A stretch of DNA of 31,464 bases, from assembly GCA_041655035.1 (NCBI GenBank), contig JBAZCN010000028.1, positions 1-31,464 on the forward strand, in the 5' to 3' direction. This document shows positions 18,677 through 26,375 of the stretch, one piece after another. This stretch comes from NAT127 sp041655035 (GTDB lineage: Bacteria > Pseudomonadota > Gammaproteobacteria > Pseudomonadales > Porticoccaceae). Each line of letters begins with the position of its first letter. Within the stretch, counting starts at the first letter, position 1. Under the pieces are notes generated by a model. It was not told where the DNA came from. It ran no database searches and saw only the letters and a list, made by a program, of their open reading frames with translations. Made by a program: the position numbers and the translations under genes.

Positions 18677-18764
18677 CCCCATAGGGTGTGCTGAGGCACG
18701 AAGCGCACCGGGATTGCTTCCAGCCTGTGGTGCGCTTCGTGCCTCAGCACACCCTATCATGGGG
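18677..18764. repeat. REP/BIME-like long inverted repeat
   Basis: Two arms with a 29-bp perfect match (18681-18709 and 18729-18757) surround a 19-base loop. With a 3-base bulge the pairing extends to CCCC/GGGG at the ends. Each arm can also fold alone, GGTGTGC with GCGCACC (one G-T wobble). The structure lies between the convergent exoD and metE genes. It resembles a dispersed palindromic element (REP pair or MITE) and could also stop transcription from either side. Confidence 0.72.
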
Positions 18765-18782
18765 AATATCGCCTGCCGGAAA

Positions 18783-18804
18783 GACCTGAACAGGCTCCCA
18801 GGTC
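18783..18804 (-). terminator. Weak hairpin downstream of metE
   Basis: On the minus strand GACCTG pairs with CAGGTC over a 10-base loop and is followed by TTTCC, 8 bases after the metE stop. The stem is short and the T-run brief, so termination is likely shared with the adjacent long inverted repeat. Confidence 0.3.
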
Positions 18805-18811
18805 AGTACCC

Positions 18812-21097
18812 TCAGCCCCGCTCCCGCAATACCCCGGCCGCGGCGATCATGTTTTCCAGCGCCGGCGTCACCTCGGCCCAGCGCCGGGTCTTGAGCCCAC
18901 AATCCGGGTTCACCCACAACCGCTCGGCGGGGATTTTCGCGGCGGCCTTCTTCATCAGTTCGACCATGGCGTCGACCCCGGGAATATTCGGGGAGTGGAT
19001 GTCGTATACCCCCGGACCGATGGCGTTGGGATAGTGGAACTCGTCGAAGGCATCGAGCAACTCCATGGCCGAGCGCGAGGTTTCGATGGTGATCACGTCG
19101 GCGTCCAGTCCGGCGATGGCGGCCATGATGTCGTTGAATTCCGAGTAGCACATATGGGTGTGGATCTGGGTGTCGTCGGCCACGCCGTTGGCGCTGATCC
19201 GGAAGGCCTCGACGGCCCAGTCCAGGTAATCGTGCCACTGGGCGCGGCGCAGCGGCAGCCCCTCCCGCAGGGCGGGCTCATCGATCTGGATGATGCCGAT
19301 GCCGGCCCGCTCCAGATCCAGCACCTCGGCACGGATCGCCAGGGCCAGTTGCAGGCAGGTATCGCGGCGCGGCTGGTCGTCCCGCACGAATGACCAGTTG
19401 AGCAGGGTCACCGGGCCGGTCAACATGCCTTTCATCGGTTTGTCGCTGAGAGACTGGGCAAACCGGCTCCAGACCACCGTCATCGGCTCGGGGCGCGATA
19501 CGTCGCCGTAGATCACCGGCGGCTTCACGCAGCGCGAACCGTAGGACTGCACCCAACCGAAGCGGGTGAACACATAGCCTTCCAGTTGCTCGCCGAAGTA
19601 TTCCACCATATCGTTGCGCTCCGCCTCGCCGTGGACCAGCACGTCGAGCCCGAGACGCTCCTGTTCGCGCACGCAGTGCTCGATTTCCCGTTCCATCGCC
19701 TGCCGATAGCTTTCCCCGTCCAACTCGCCCTGGCGCAACAGGGCGCGGGCCTGGCGAATCTCCGGCGTCTGCGGGAAGGAGCCGATGGTGGTAGTGGGGA
19801 ACGCCGGCAGGTTGAACCGCCGATGCTGTTTTTCGGCCCTCGCCGGGTAATCCGAGCGGCGCTGTCCCAGGTCGGGGACGATGCCGGACACCGCTTGCTC
19901 GACCGCCGGATCGTGTACCCGCCGCGACTGGCGGCGGCTGTCGATCGCCCCCGCATTGTCTGCCAGCGCCCCGGCCACGGCGTCGCGTCCCTCGCCGAGC
20001 CCCCTGGCCAGCACGTCCAGCTCATCCAGTTTTTGCTGGGCGAACGCCAACCAGGATTTTATTTCCGGATCCAGCGCCGTTTCACTGTCGAGGTCCACCG
20101 GCACGTGGAGCAGCGAACAGGACGGCGCCAGCCACAGGCGTTCCTGCAATTGCCGGTAGACGGGCTCCAGCCAGTCCAGCTCGGCGTTGAGGTCGGTCTT
20201 CCAGATATTGCGGCCATTGATGACCCCGAGGGAGAGGATCTTGTCCGGCGCCAGCCGCTCGACCACGGCCCCCACCTCGTCCCTGGCGTTGACCGCATCC
20301 AGGTGCAAGCCCTGCACCGGCAGGGAAAGTGTCAGCTCCAGGTTATCGGCCAGCTTGCCGAAGTAGGTGGCCAGCAGCAACTTGACGCCACTGTCGGCCA
20401 GGTACTGGTACGCCTTGCGGTAAGCCTGCTGCCAGGCCGCACTCAGCTCCGTCACCAGTGCCGGTTCGTCGATCTGCACCCAGTCCACGCCCTGTTGCGC
20501 CAGTGCCTGCAATAATTGACGGTACACAGGCAGCAGCCGCTCCAGCAGGGCGAGCTTGTCTTCGCCATCGCGGCTTTTGCCGAGCCACAGATAGGTGAGC
20601 GGGCCGATGATCACCGGCTTGGGTTTGACGCCGAGCTGGCGCGCTTCGGCAAGCTGGCCGATCAGCCGCGCCGGGTCGAGGGCAAAGGTGGTGGCGGCGG
20701 AAAACTCCGGCACGATGTAATGGTAGTTGGTGTCGAACCACTTGGTCATTTCACCGGCGGCGACCACTGTTTGCGCGCTGTCGGCAGGCGCCCGGCCGCG
20801 GGCGATGCGGAAATAGGTGTCCAGGGCGCTGCCGGGCAGGTTGCGGACCCGCTCGGGGACATTGCCGAGGGTGATGCCCATGTCCAGTGCCTGGTCGTAG
20901 AGGGCAAAGTCGCCGACTGGCGCGAGATCCAGGCGAGACTGCTGCTGCCAGTGGCGGCGGCGCAGATCGGCGGCCACCTGCTCGAGCTCGGCGGCAGTGG
21001 TCGCGCCCTGCCAGCAGGATTCCAGGGCGAATTTCAATTCCCGCCGTGCGCCGATACGGGGAAAGCCCAGATTGTGGGTGGTGACCATGACATGCAT
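18812..21097 (-). CDS. metE: Cobalamin-independent methionine synthase
   Basis: This 761-residue enzyme transfers a methyl group from 5-methyltetrahydropteroyl-triglutamate to homocysteine without B12. It shows both barrels. The N-terminal half begins THNLGFPRIGARRELKFALE. The C-terminal half begins LPAFPTTTIGSFPQTPEIR and holds the zinc site: H648 and C650 in QIHTHMCYSEF, a conserved Glu about 22 residues later, and C733 in VNPDCGLKTR. The spacing equals that of E. coli H641, C643 and C726. GTGAGGA lies 4-5 bases before the ATG at 21097; an in-frame ATG at 21088 gives a family-like start too. It is divergent from metR with a MetR box between them. No B12 riboswitch lies upstream, unlike nrdA in this window. 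Confidence 0.97.
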   Translation of the reverse strand: MHVMVTTHNLGFPRIGARRELKFALESCWQGATTAAELEQVAADLRRRHWQQQSRLDLAPVGDFALYDQALDMGITLGNVPERVRNLPGSALDTYFRIARGRAPADSAQTVVAAGEMTKWFDTNYHYIVPEFSAATTFALDPARLIGQLAEARQLGVKPKPVIIGPLTYLWLGKSRDGEDKLALLERLLPVYRQLLQALAQQGVDWVQIDEPALVTELSAAWQQAYRKAYQYLADSGVKLLLATYFGKLADNLELTLSLPVQGLHLDAVNARDEVGAVVERLAPDKILSLGVINGRNIWKTDLNAELDWLEPVYRQLQERLWLAPSCSLLHVPVDLDSETALDPEIKSWLAFAQQKLDELDVLARGLGEGRDAVAGALADNAGAIDSRRQSRRVHDPAVEQAVSGIVPDLGQRRSDYPARAEKQHRRFNLPAFPTTTIGSFPQTPEIRQARALLRQGELDGESYRQAMEREIEHCVREQERLGLDVLVHGEAERNDMVEYFGEQLEGYVFTRFGWVQSYGSRCVKPPVIYGDVSRPEPMTVVWSRFAQSLSDKPMKGMLTGPVTLLNWSFVRDDQPRRDTCLQLALAIRAEVLDLERAGIGIIQIDEPALREGLPLRRAQWHDYLDWAVEAFRISANGVADDTQIHTHMCYSEFNDIMAAIAGLDADVITIETSRSAMELLDAFDEFHYPNAIGPGVYDIHSPNIPGVDAMVELMKKAAAKIPAERLWVNPDCGLKTRRWAEVTPALENMIAAAGVLRERG

Positions 21098-21148
21098 TCC
21101 TCACTGTTGAAGAATGCCATGCTAGGGCTTCCAACCAATGAATAAAAA

Positions 21149-21182
21149 TGGTAAAAATTCAACATACAATGAATTCTGTTCA
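21149..21182. promoter_or_regulatory. MetR boxes between metE and metR
   Basis: TGAATTCTGTTCA (21170-21182) is a perfect match to the MetR consensus TGAAnnnnnTTCA. A second site TGGTAAAAATTCA (21149-21161) matches 6 of 8 fixed positions, 21 bp away. Their place in the 101-base divergent gap fits homocysteine-dependent activation of metE and autoregulation of metR. Confidence 0.78.
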
Positions 21183-21198
21183 TGCAAGGCTGTATCCC

Positions 21199-22095
21199 AT
21201 GCTGGAACGCTCCCATCTCGCCATCCTTCGCGAAGTCGACCGCCGCGGCACCCTCACCGAGGCCGCCGACAGCCTGTGCCTCAGCCAGTCGGCACTGAGC
21301 CACGCCATCAGGAAACTGGAGCGCCATATCGGCACGCCGGTATGGATCCGTGAAGGCCGCACGCTGAGGCCGACCCAGGCCGGCCGCTACCTGCTCAACC
21401 TCGCCAACCGGCTGCTGCCGCAACTGGAACATGCCGAGGCGCTGATGCGCCAGTACGCCGAAGGCCAGCGCGGCACCTTGCGTATCGGCATGGAGTGCCA
21501 CCCCTGCTACCAGTGGTTGCTGAAGGTGGTGGCGCCGTTCCTGGCGCGCTGGCCCGACGTCGACGTCGACGTCAAGCAGCAGTTCCAGTTCGGCGGCATC
21601 GGCGCACTGTTCGGCCATGAGATCGACCTGCTGGTCACCCCCGATCCCTTGTTCAAGCCGGGCCTGCAATTCAGCCCGGTATTCGATTATGAACAGGTGC
21701 TGGTGGTGGCCGAGAATCATCGGCTGACAGCCCTGCCCCATGTCGAACCCCAACAGCTCAGCGACGAGATCCTGATCAGCTACCCGGTAGCCATCGAACG
21801 CCTCGACATCTACAGTCTTTTCCTGCTGCCGGCGCAATGCAGTCCCCGCCGCCACAAGGAGATCGAGACCACCGATATCATGCTGCAGATGGTCGCCGCA
21901 GGTCGCGGCGTTGCGGCATTGCCCGGCTGGTTGGTGGCGGAGTACAGCGACAGCCTGCCCATCAAGGGTATTCGCCTCGGCGCGGATGGCATCCAGAAGC
22001 AGATTTTCGTCGGCACCCGCACCGAGGATACCGGCACCGATTACCTCCGCAGTTTTGTCGAGCTGGCACGCGACTGCGATTGGGCAGGCCGGTGA
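21199..22095 (+). CDS. metR: LysR-type activator of methionine synthesis
   Basis: The 298-residue LysR-type regulator has an N-terminal winged HTH at about residues 1-60 (ERSHLAILREVDRRGTLTEAADSLCLSQSALSHAIRKLE). A linker helix and an effector domain follow, with GTLRIGMECHPCYQWLLKVVAPFLARWPDV, typical of MetR, which senses homocysteine. The ATG at 21199 gives the usual LysR start and leaves the MetR box upstream of the gene; an in-frame ATG at 21148 would put the box inside it. AAGG lies about 9 bases before the chosen start. It is divergent from metE. Confidence 0.92.
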   Translation: MLERSHLAILREVDRRGTLTEAADSLCLSQSALSHAIRKLERHIGTPVWIREGRTLRPTQAGRYLLNLANRLLPQLEHAEALMRQYAEGQRGTLRIGMECHPCYQWLLKVVAPFLARWPDVDVDVKQQFQFGGIGALFGHEIDLLVTPDPLFKPGLQFSPVFDYEQVLVVAENHRLTALPHVEPQQLSDEILISYPVAIERLDIYSLFLLPAQCSPRRHKEIETTDIMLQMVAAGRGVAALPGWLVAEYSDSLPIKGIRLGADGIQKQIFVGTRTEDTGTDYLRSFVELARDCDWAGR

Positions 22096-22186
22096 CCGGT
22101 CGGTCGGCCACCAGGCACCGTACTGATCCGGTCCGGCGGCCCCGGTTTGACCTTCACCGAGCCGCGCCTATACAATCCGCCCCCTG

Positions 22187-22369
22187 CATCAGGTGCCTGC
22201 TCACCCATCCCACAACGCCGGGATGGTTTGGAACAGGTTAAACGGGAAGTGTGGTGCGTCCGGGCAACTTTTTTGAAGTGGCCGCCCGCGACAAGACCTC
22301 CGCTGCCCCCGCAACGGTAAATGATCTTTCCACAGGATGGATCACAAGCCCGAAACCGGCCTGGTGATG
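22187..22369 (+). promoter_or_regulatory. Cobalamin riboswitch upstream of the TonB receptor
   Basis: Conserved blocks appear in order: GGTGCC, GGTTAAACGGGAAG, GTGGTGCGTCC, GCTGCCCCCGCAACGGTAA, and CACAAGCCCGAAACCGGCCTGG. P1 can form from CATCA (22187-22191) and TGATG (22365-22369). This is the common proteobacterial variant found before btuB-type genes. B12 should reduce expression of the receptor and the PepSY gene downstream. Confidence 0.93.
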
Positions 22370-22388
22370 ACGCCGCTCGCGTCATCAC
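22364..22388 (+). promoter_or_regulatory. Hairpin competing with riboswitch P1
   Basis: GTGATGACG (22364-22372) pairs perfectly over 9 bp with CGTCATCAC (22380-22388) across a 7-base loop. Its 5' arm includes the TGATG that forms the 3' side of riboswitch P1, so the two helices exclude each other. No T-run follows, so the output may be translational. Confidence 0.55.
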
Positions 22389-22407
22389 AGTGTGCAGTCG
22401 CTATGAC

Positions 22408-22529
22408 GATGAAGCGGAGGGCTTCACGATGGTGGACTTGCCGCGCCGTTCTGTGGCCATCCATTTCTGTTCCCCCCTCCTCTCATACACTCATGCATTT
22501 TTATCTGCAGTGATGAAGCGGAGGGCTTC
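22408..22529 (+). repeat. Duplicated 18-bp element with a ribosome-binding site in a hairpin loop
   Basis: GATGAAGCGGAGGGCTTC occurs exactly at 22408-22425 and at 22512-22529, 104 bp apart. In each copy GAAGC pairs with GCTTC and leaves the loop GGAGG, a strong Shine-Dalgarno sequence. The first copy is correctly spaced before the short ORF at 22429; the second lies within the end of that ORF. Confidence 0.65.
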
Positions 22530-22539
22530 GGCACGCTGA
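22429..22539 (+). CDS. Putative 36-residue leader peptide
   Basis: An ATG 8 bases after a GGAGG ribosome site opens a 36-codon frame (start MVDLPRRSVAIHFCSPLLSY, end MKRRASAR) ending 82 bases before the receptor GTG. It lies between the B12 riboswitch and the receptor gene. No family is recognised. The segment around residues 9-27 is mildly hydrophobic. It may be a translated leader that couples riboswitch state to the receptor, or a chance ORF. Its ribosome site sits in a hairpin loop that is duplicated at its own 3' end. Confidence 0.35.
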   Translation: MVDLPRRSVAIHFCSPLLSYTHAFLSAVMKRRASAR

Positions 22540-22621
22540 TTGATCTCGACCCTGAGAGCGAACAGCCTGTTTCTGACTTCCTCATTCGCACTGCCCAACC
22601 TGACGTTTGAGGATTTGCACC

Positions 22622-24742
22622 GTGTTCACCACTCTGTTCAAACAGCGGCAGCTCGCCGTTGCCGTTGGCGCCTGCCTGCTTTCCGCCTCCGCGATCGCCG
22701 ACACCGGGGTCATGGAATTGGTTGAAGTCCGTTCCAAGGCCCTGGATACCAAAGGACTCACCCTCGATGCGGAAAACAGTGCCGCCAGCCGCCTCGGCCT
22801 GGCGGTGATGGATATCCCCGCCAGCGTCAGTATCGTCAGCAAGGAGGACATCGCGCTCAAAGGGGATTTCTCCGGTCTTGCCGCGGTGACCCGGGCCACC
22901 GGTTTCGCCGCCAGCGCCAGCCCGGGCAACGGCGGCACAGGAACCTCGGTGCGCGGCTTCAACGGCCACAACGCGGTGGTGAGCACCTATGACGGCACCC
23001 GGCTCTATGTCGGCTCCGGCTCGGTGACCTTCCCCGCCGATACCTGGACGGTGGAGCGGGTGGAAGTGCTGCGCGGCCCCGGCTCCGTCGTCAACGGTGT
23101 GGGGGCGATCGGCGCCACCGTGAATTATGTGCCCAAAAAGCCAAACTTCGAGGCTATCGCCAGCGAACTGGCTGTTACTGCCGGCAGCTTCGGCCTGCAG
23201 CGCTTCGCCTTCGGTTCCGGCGGGGCGTTGAACGAGACCCTGGCCTTCCGCTTCAATGCCGTCAACCATCGCACCGACGGTTATGTCGACCGCGGCGACG
23301 AAGAGCGCACCGCGCTGGCCGGCGCCCTGGTGTTCCGCCCGAGCGACGCCCTCACTCTGCAACTCAGCGTGGATTACGCCGATACCGACGCTTCCACCTA
23401 CTGGGGCACACCGCTGGTGAACGGTCGCGTTCCCTCCGCCATTCGCCGCAACAACTACAATTCCCGCGATGCGGTGGTGGAATACGAAGACCTGTGGCCG
23501 CGGCTGCGCCTCGAATGGCGGATCAACGACCAGGCGCAGCTGCGCAGCGATACCTATTACCTGACCAGCGAGCGCCAATGGAGCAATATCGAAAGCTACA
23601 GCTACAACCCCGCCAGTGGCCTCGTCGACCGCTCCGACTACCTTGAAATCCTCCACGAGCAGGAGCAGTTGGGCCACCGCAGCGACCTGCTGTTCGACTT
23701 CGACCTCGCCGGCATGGACAACCGGCTGAGCGTCGGCGCCGAGATCAACCGCATCACCTTCAGCCACATCAACAACTCCCCCTATGCCGGTAGCAGCAGT
23801 GTCGACCTGCGCAACCCCGTACCCGGCACCTGGGCAGACGCCGATGTCAGCGAGACCACCCGCGACTTCGATACCGATACCCTGCAGTACGCCCTGTTTG
23901 TCGACAACGTGCTGAAGATCAACGAACGCTGGCACCTGGTCGCCGGGGTGCGCCACGACCAGATCGACTACGAACGCGACAACCGCGCGCGCAGCAACGG
24001 CCGCCCCGCCGGCCGGATCGACAACGACATGTCCGGCACCAGCTGGCGGCTGGGCGGCGTATTCAAGCCCAACGACAACACCAGCCTGTACGCCCAGTAC
24101 AGCACCGCTGTCGACTCCATCCAGGGGCTGATCAGCTCGTCCAACCCGGATCTGGACCTGGCCGAGGGCGAGCAGTTCGAGGTCGGCGTCAAGCAGCAGT
24201 TCCTCGATGGCCGCCTGCAATATACCTTGTCCCTGTTCGATATCGTCAAGAAAGACCTGGTCAGCTCCGATCCCGGCGGCGTACAGCGCCAGATCGGCGA
24301 GCAGTCCGCCCGGGGCGTCGAGTTCGAACTGTTCTGGTTGCCGCTGGAATCGCTCAGCGTCGATTTCAACGTCGCCCTGACCGAACCGGAGTACGAGGAA
24401 TTTGTCAGCGGCAGCAACGATTACAGCGGCAACACCCCCCGCAACGTGCCGGAGGAGACCGCCAACCTGTGGCTGACCTGGCAGGCCACCGGCGCCTGGT
24501 CGGTCGCCGGCGGTGTCCGTTACGTGGGCGAGCGCTATCTGAACGACGCCAATACCGCCGAGCTGCCCGCCTACAAAGTGGTGGACGCCACCGTGCAGTG
24601 GCAGGTCAACGATGCGCTGCGCCTCAGCCTGCGGGGCAAGAACCTCACCGACACCAACGACTACGTGCTCGCGCCCTACGGCGACCAGTGGATTCTGGGA
24701 GATGGACGCAGCGCCGAAATCGGCCTCCACTATGCGTTCTGA
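22622..24742 (+). CDS. TonB-dependent outer-membrane receptor under B12 control
   Basis: The protein is 706 residues. A signal peptide (FKQRQLAVAVGACLLSASAIA) is followed by a probable TonB box (ELVEVRSK), a plug domain at about 45-160 (MDIPASVSIVSKEDI, TSVRGFNGHNAVV, VERVEVLRGPGSVVNGVGAIGATVNY) and a beta barrel ending in a terminal Phe (AEIGLHYAF). By sequence it resembles siderophore-type receptors (FhuE/FpvA style plug) rather than classical BtuB, yet its leader is a cobalamin riboswitch. The start is GTG at 22622, with GAGGA 8 bases upstream; an in-frame TTG at 22607 lies before that site and is less likely. It is followed 43 bases later by a PepSY-TM gene. The substrate is inferred to be a corrinoid, not shown. 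Confidence 0.88.
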   Translation: MFTTLFKQRQLAVAVGACLLSASAIADTGVMELVEVRSKALDTKGLTLDAENSAASRLGLAVMDIPASVSIVSKEDIALKGDFSGLAAVTRATGFAASASPGNGGTGTSVRGFNGHNAVVSTYDGTRLYVGSGSVTFPADTWTVERVEVLRGPGSVVNGVGAIGATVNYVPKKPNFEAIASELAVTAGSFGLQRFAFGSGGALNETLAFRFNAVNHRTDGYVDRGDEERTALAGALVFRPSDALTLQLSVDYADTDASTYWGTPLVNGRVPSAIRRNNYNSRDAVVEYEDLWPRLRLEWRINDQAQLRSDTYYLTSERQWSNIESYSYNPASGLVDRSDYLEILHEQEQLGHRSDLLFDFDLAGMDNRLSVGAEINRITFSHINNSPYAGSSSVDLRNPVPGTWADADVSETTRDFDTDTLQYALFVDNVLKINERWHLVAGVRHDQIDYERDNRARSNGRPAGRIDNDMSGTSWRLGGVFKPNDNTSLYAQYSTAVDSIQGLISSSNPDLDLAEGEQFEVGVKQQFLDGRLQYTLSLFDIVKKDLVSSDPGGVQRQIGEQSARGVEFELFWLPLESLSVDFNVALTEPEYEEFVSGSNDYSGNTPRNVPEETANLWLTWQATGAWSVAGGVRYVGERYLNDANTAELPAYKVVDATVQWQVNDALRLSLRGKNLTDTNDYVLAPYGDQWILGDGRSAEIGLHYAF

Positions 24743-24785
24743 CGCCCGCATCCTGCGTCATGCCATGACCGCGGCAGGCTAGGCT

Positions 24786-26294
24786 GTGTCTATCAAACGC
24801 TGGCTTTATCTCGGCCACCGCTGGCTGGGCATCGGCCTGTGCCTGTTGTTCGCCATGTGGTTTTTCACCGGCGTGGTGATGATGTATGTGGAATTTCCAT
24901 CCCTGTCGGAGGACGAACGCCTGTCCGGCCTGCCCGTCATCGACCGGCAAAAGGTGCAGGTGCCAGTCGGCCGGCTGCTCGAGCAAGCCACCGCCGGGGC
25001 GGAGATCCGCTCCCTGCGCCTGACCACGGTGCTGGGCCGGCCGGCCTACCTGCTGCGTACCGGCGATGGCACACAACAGGGGCTGTTCGCCGATAACGGC
25101 GCGCCGTTTACCAGCGTCGACGCCGGGGACGCACTCACCGCCGCGCAATACCACTACCGCACCGCCACCGGCCGCGAGGCCGCGGCTGCGCAATCCCTGG
25201 GCCTGATCGACATGGACCAATGGTCGGTGTCCAGCGGCCTTCATCCCCACCGGCCATTGCACCACGTGGCGCTGAACGACGCCGCCGGCACCGAGTTCTA
25301 TATCTCATCCCTCACCGGCGAGGTGGTGCGGGATACCAGCGCCCGCGAGCGGGTGTGGAACTGGCTCGGCGCCAACCTGCACTGGATCTACCCGATGGTG
25401 CTGCGCCGCCATGGCGAACTGTGGAGCCAGGTGGTGATCGCCCTGTCCCTGCTGGGACTCGGCGCCGTCGTCACCGGCGCCGCGGTCGGCCTGCTGCGGC
25501 TGCGCATCCGCAACCCCTACCGGGGCAAGGACATCACCCCCTACCGGGGCATGATGAAACTGCACCATGTTCTCGGGCTCGTTTCCCTGCTGTTTCTCAC
25601 CACCTTTATGTTCAGCGGGCTGATGTCGATGAATCCCTGGAATGTCTTCACCCCACGGCAGTCCTTCGGCGGACTGCTGGGGGAATTTCGCGGCAACCCG
25701 GCAGTGACCGCTGCGTCCCTGATCGGCGCCGAACCGGCCGATCTCCATGAGGTCCTGGCGCAATACCCGGGCACCAAGGAAGTCGTCTGGCAGTGGCTGG
25801 CGGGGGATTCCTACCTGGTGCTGGTGGCGGCGCCGTATCAGCGCCAGGTAGTTCCGCCCCACCACCAGACACAGCGCGACCTGGAGCAACTCACCCGCAC
25901 CCGACTCGACGGCATCATGGCCGGCGCTGCAATGACCGCCGCGACGATCATCGATCGCTATGACAACTATTACTACTCCCACCACCAGCGCTGGCGGCCG
26001 CTGCCGGTGCTGCGGATAAAATTCGATGACGACGAACGCAGCTGGTTCCACGTCGACCTGACCACCGGCGAGCTGATCAACCGCCTCACCACCAAGGGGC
26101 GCGCGCAACGCTGGCTCTACAACGGCCTGCACAGCCTGGACTTCGCCGTCCTTATCCATCACCGGCCGCTGTGGGATATCATTGTGATCGCGCTCAGCGT
26201 GCTGGGGTTGGTGTTCTCCGCAACCAGCGTGCACATTGCCCGGACCCGCCTGCGCCCGAGGGCCAAGCGGCGCCGCCGCAAGGCTGCTCCATAG
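24786..26294 (+). CDS. PepSY-associated transmembrane protein
   Basis: This 502-residue inner-membrane protein of the PepSY-TM family has four or more helices: about 13-35 (GHRWLGIGLCLLFAMWFFTGVVMMYVEFP), 212-235, 258-280 (HHVLGLVSLLFLTTFMFSGLMSMNPW) and 450-485. A large periplasmic part lies between helices 1 and 2 and between 3 and 4. Conserved His residues at the membrane faces, including LHSLDFAVLIHHRPLW, are like those of FoxB/FiuB-type siderophore reductases. The start is GTG with only a weak AGG before it. It sits 43 bases after a TonB receptor and should share its B12 riboswitch. A role in reducing or handling the imported cofactor is inferred. Confidence 0.85.
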   Translation: MSIKRWLYLGHRWLGIGLCLLFAMWFFTGVVMMYVEFPSLSEDERLSGLPVIDRQKVQVPVGRLLEQATAGAEIRSLRLTTVLGRPAYLLRTGDGTQQGLFADNGAPFTSVDAGDALTAAQYHYRTATGREAAAAQSLGLIDMDQWSVSSGLHPHRPLHHVALNDAAGTEFYISSLTGEVVRDTSARERVWNWLGANLHWIYPMVLRRHGELWSQVVIALSLLGLGAVVTGAAVGLLRLRIRNPYRGKDITPYRGMMKLHHVLGLVSLLFLTTFMFSGLMSMNPWNVFTPRQSFGGLLGEFRGNPAVTAASLIGAEPADLHEVLAQYPGTKEVVWQWLAGDSYLVLVAAPYQRQVVPPHHQTQRDLEQLTRTRLDGIMAGAAMTAATIIDRYDNYYYSHHQRWRPLPVLRIKFDDDERSWFHVDLTTGELINRLTTKGRAQRWLYNGLHSLDFAVLIHHRPLWDIIVIALSVLGLVFSATSVHIARTRLRPRAKRRRRKAAP

Positions 26295-26375
26295 AGCGCT
26301 GGGTGAAGGAGTGGTGCCGGACGATCTGAAGGCAACGCCTGCGGGTTGAGGTTCCGCTAACGAGTAACCTGTAGG

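Noticed and set aside
18677..18764. Integron attC site or insertion-sequence ends
   Set aside because: No attC core-site pattern, no gene cassette, no integrase or transposase, and no flanking target duplication is seen.
22607..22621. TTG at 22607 as the receptor start
   Set aside because: The codon lies before the GAGGA ribosome site, while GTG at 22622 has that site 8 bases upstream and gives a normal signal peptide.
22424..24751. A 775-codon open frame on the minus strand
   Set aside because: It lies antisense to the full TonB receptor gene. Its product is Gly/Ala/Val/Gln-rich without domains, as expected from the complement of a GC-rich gene.
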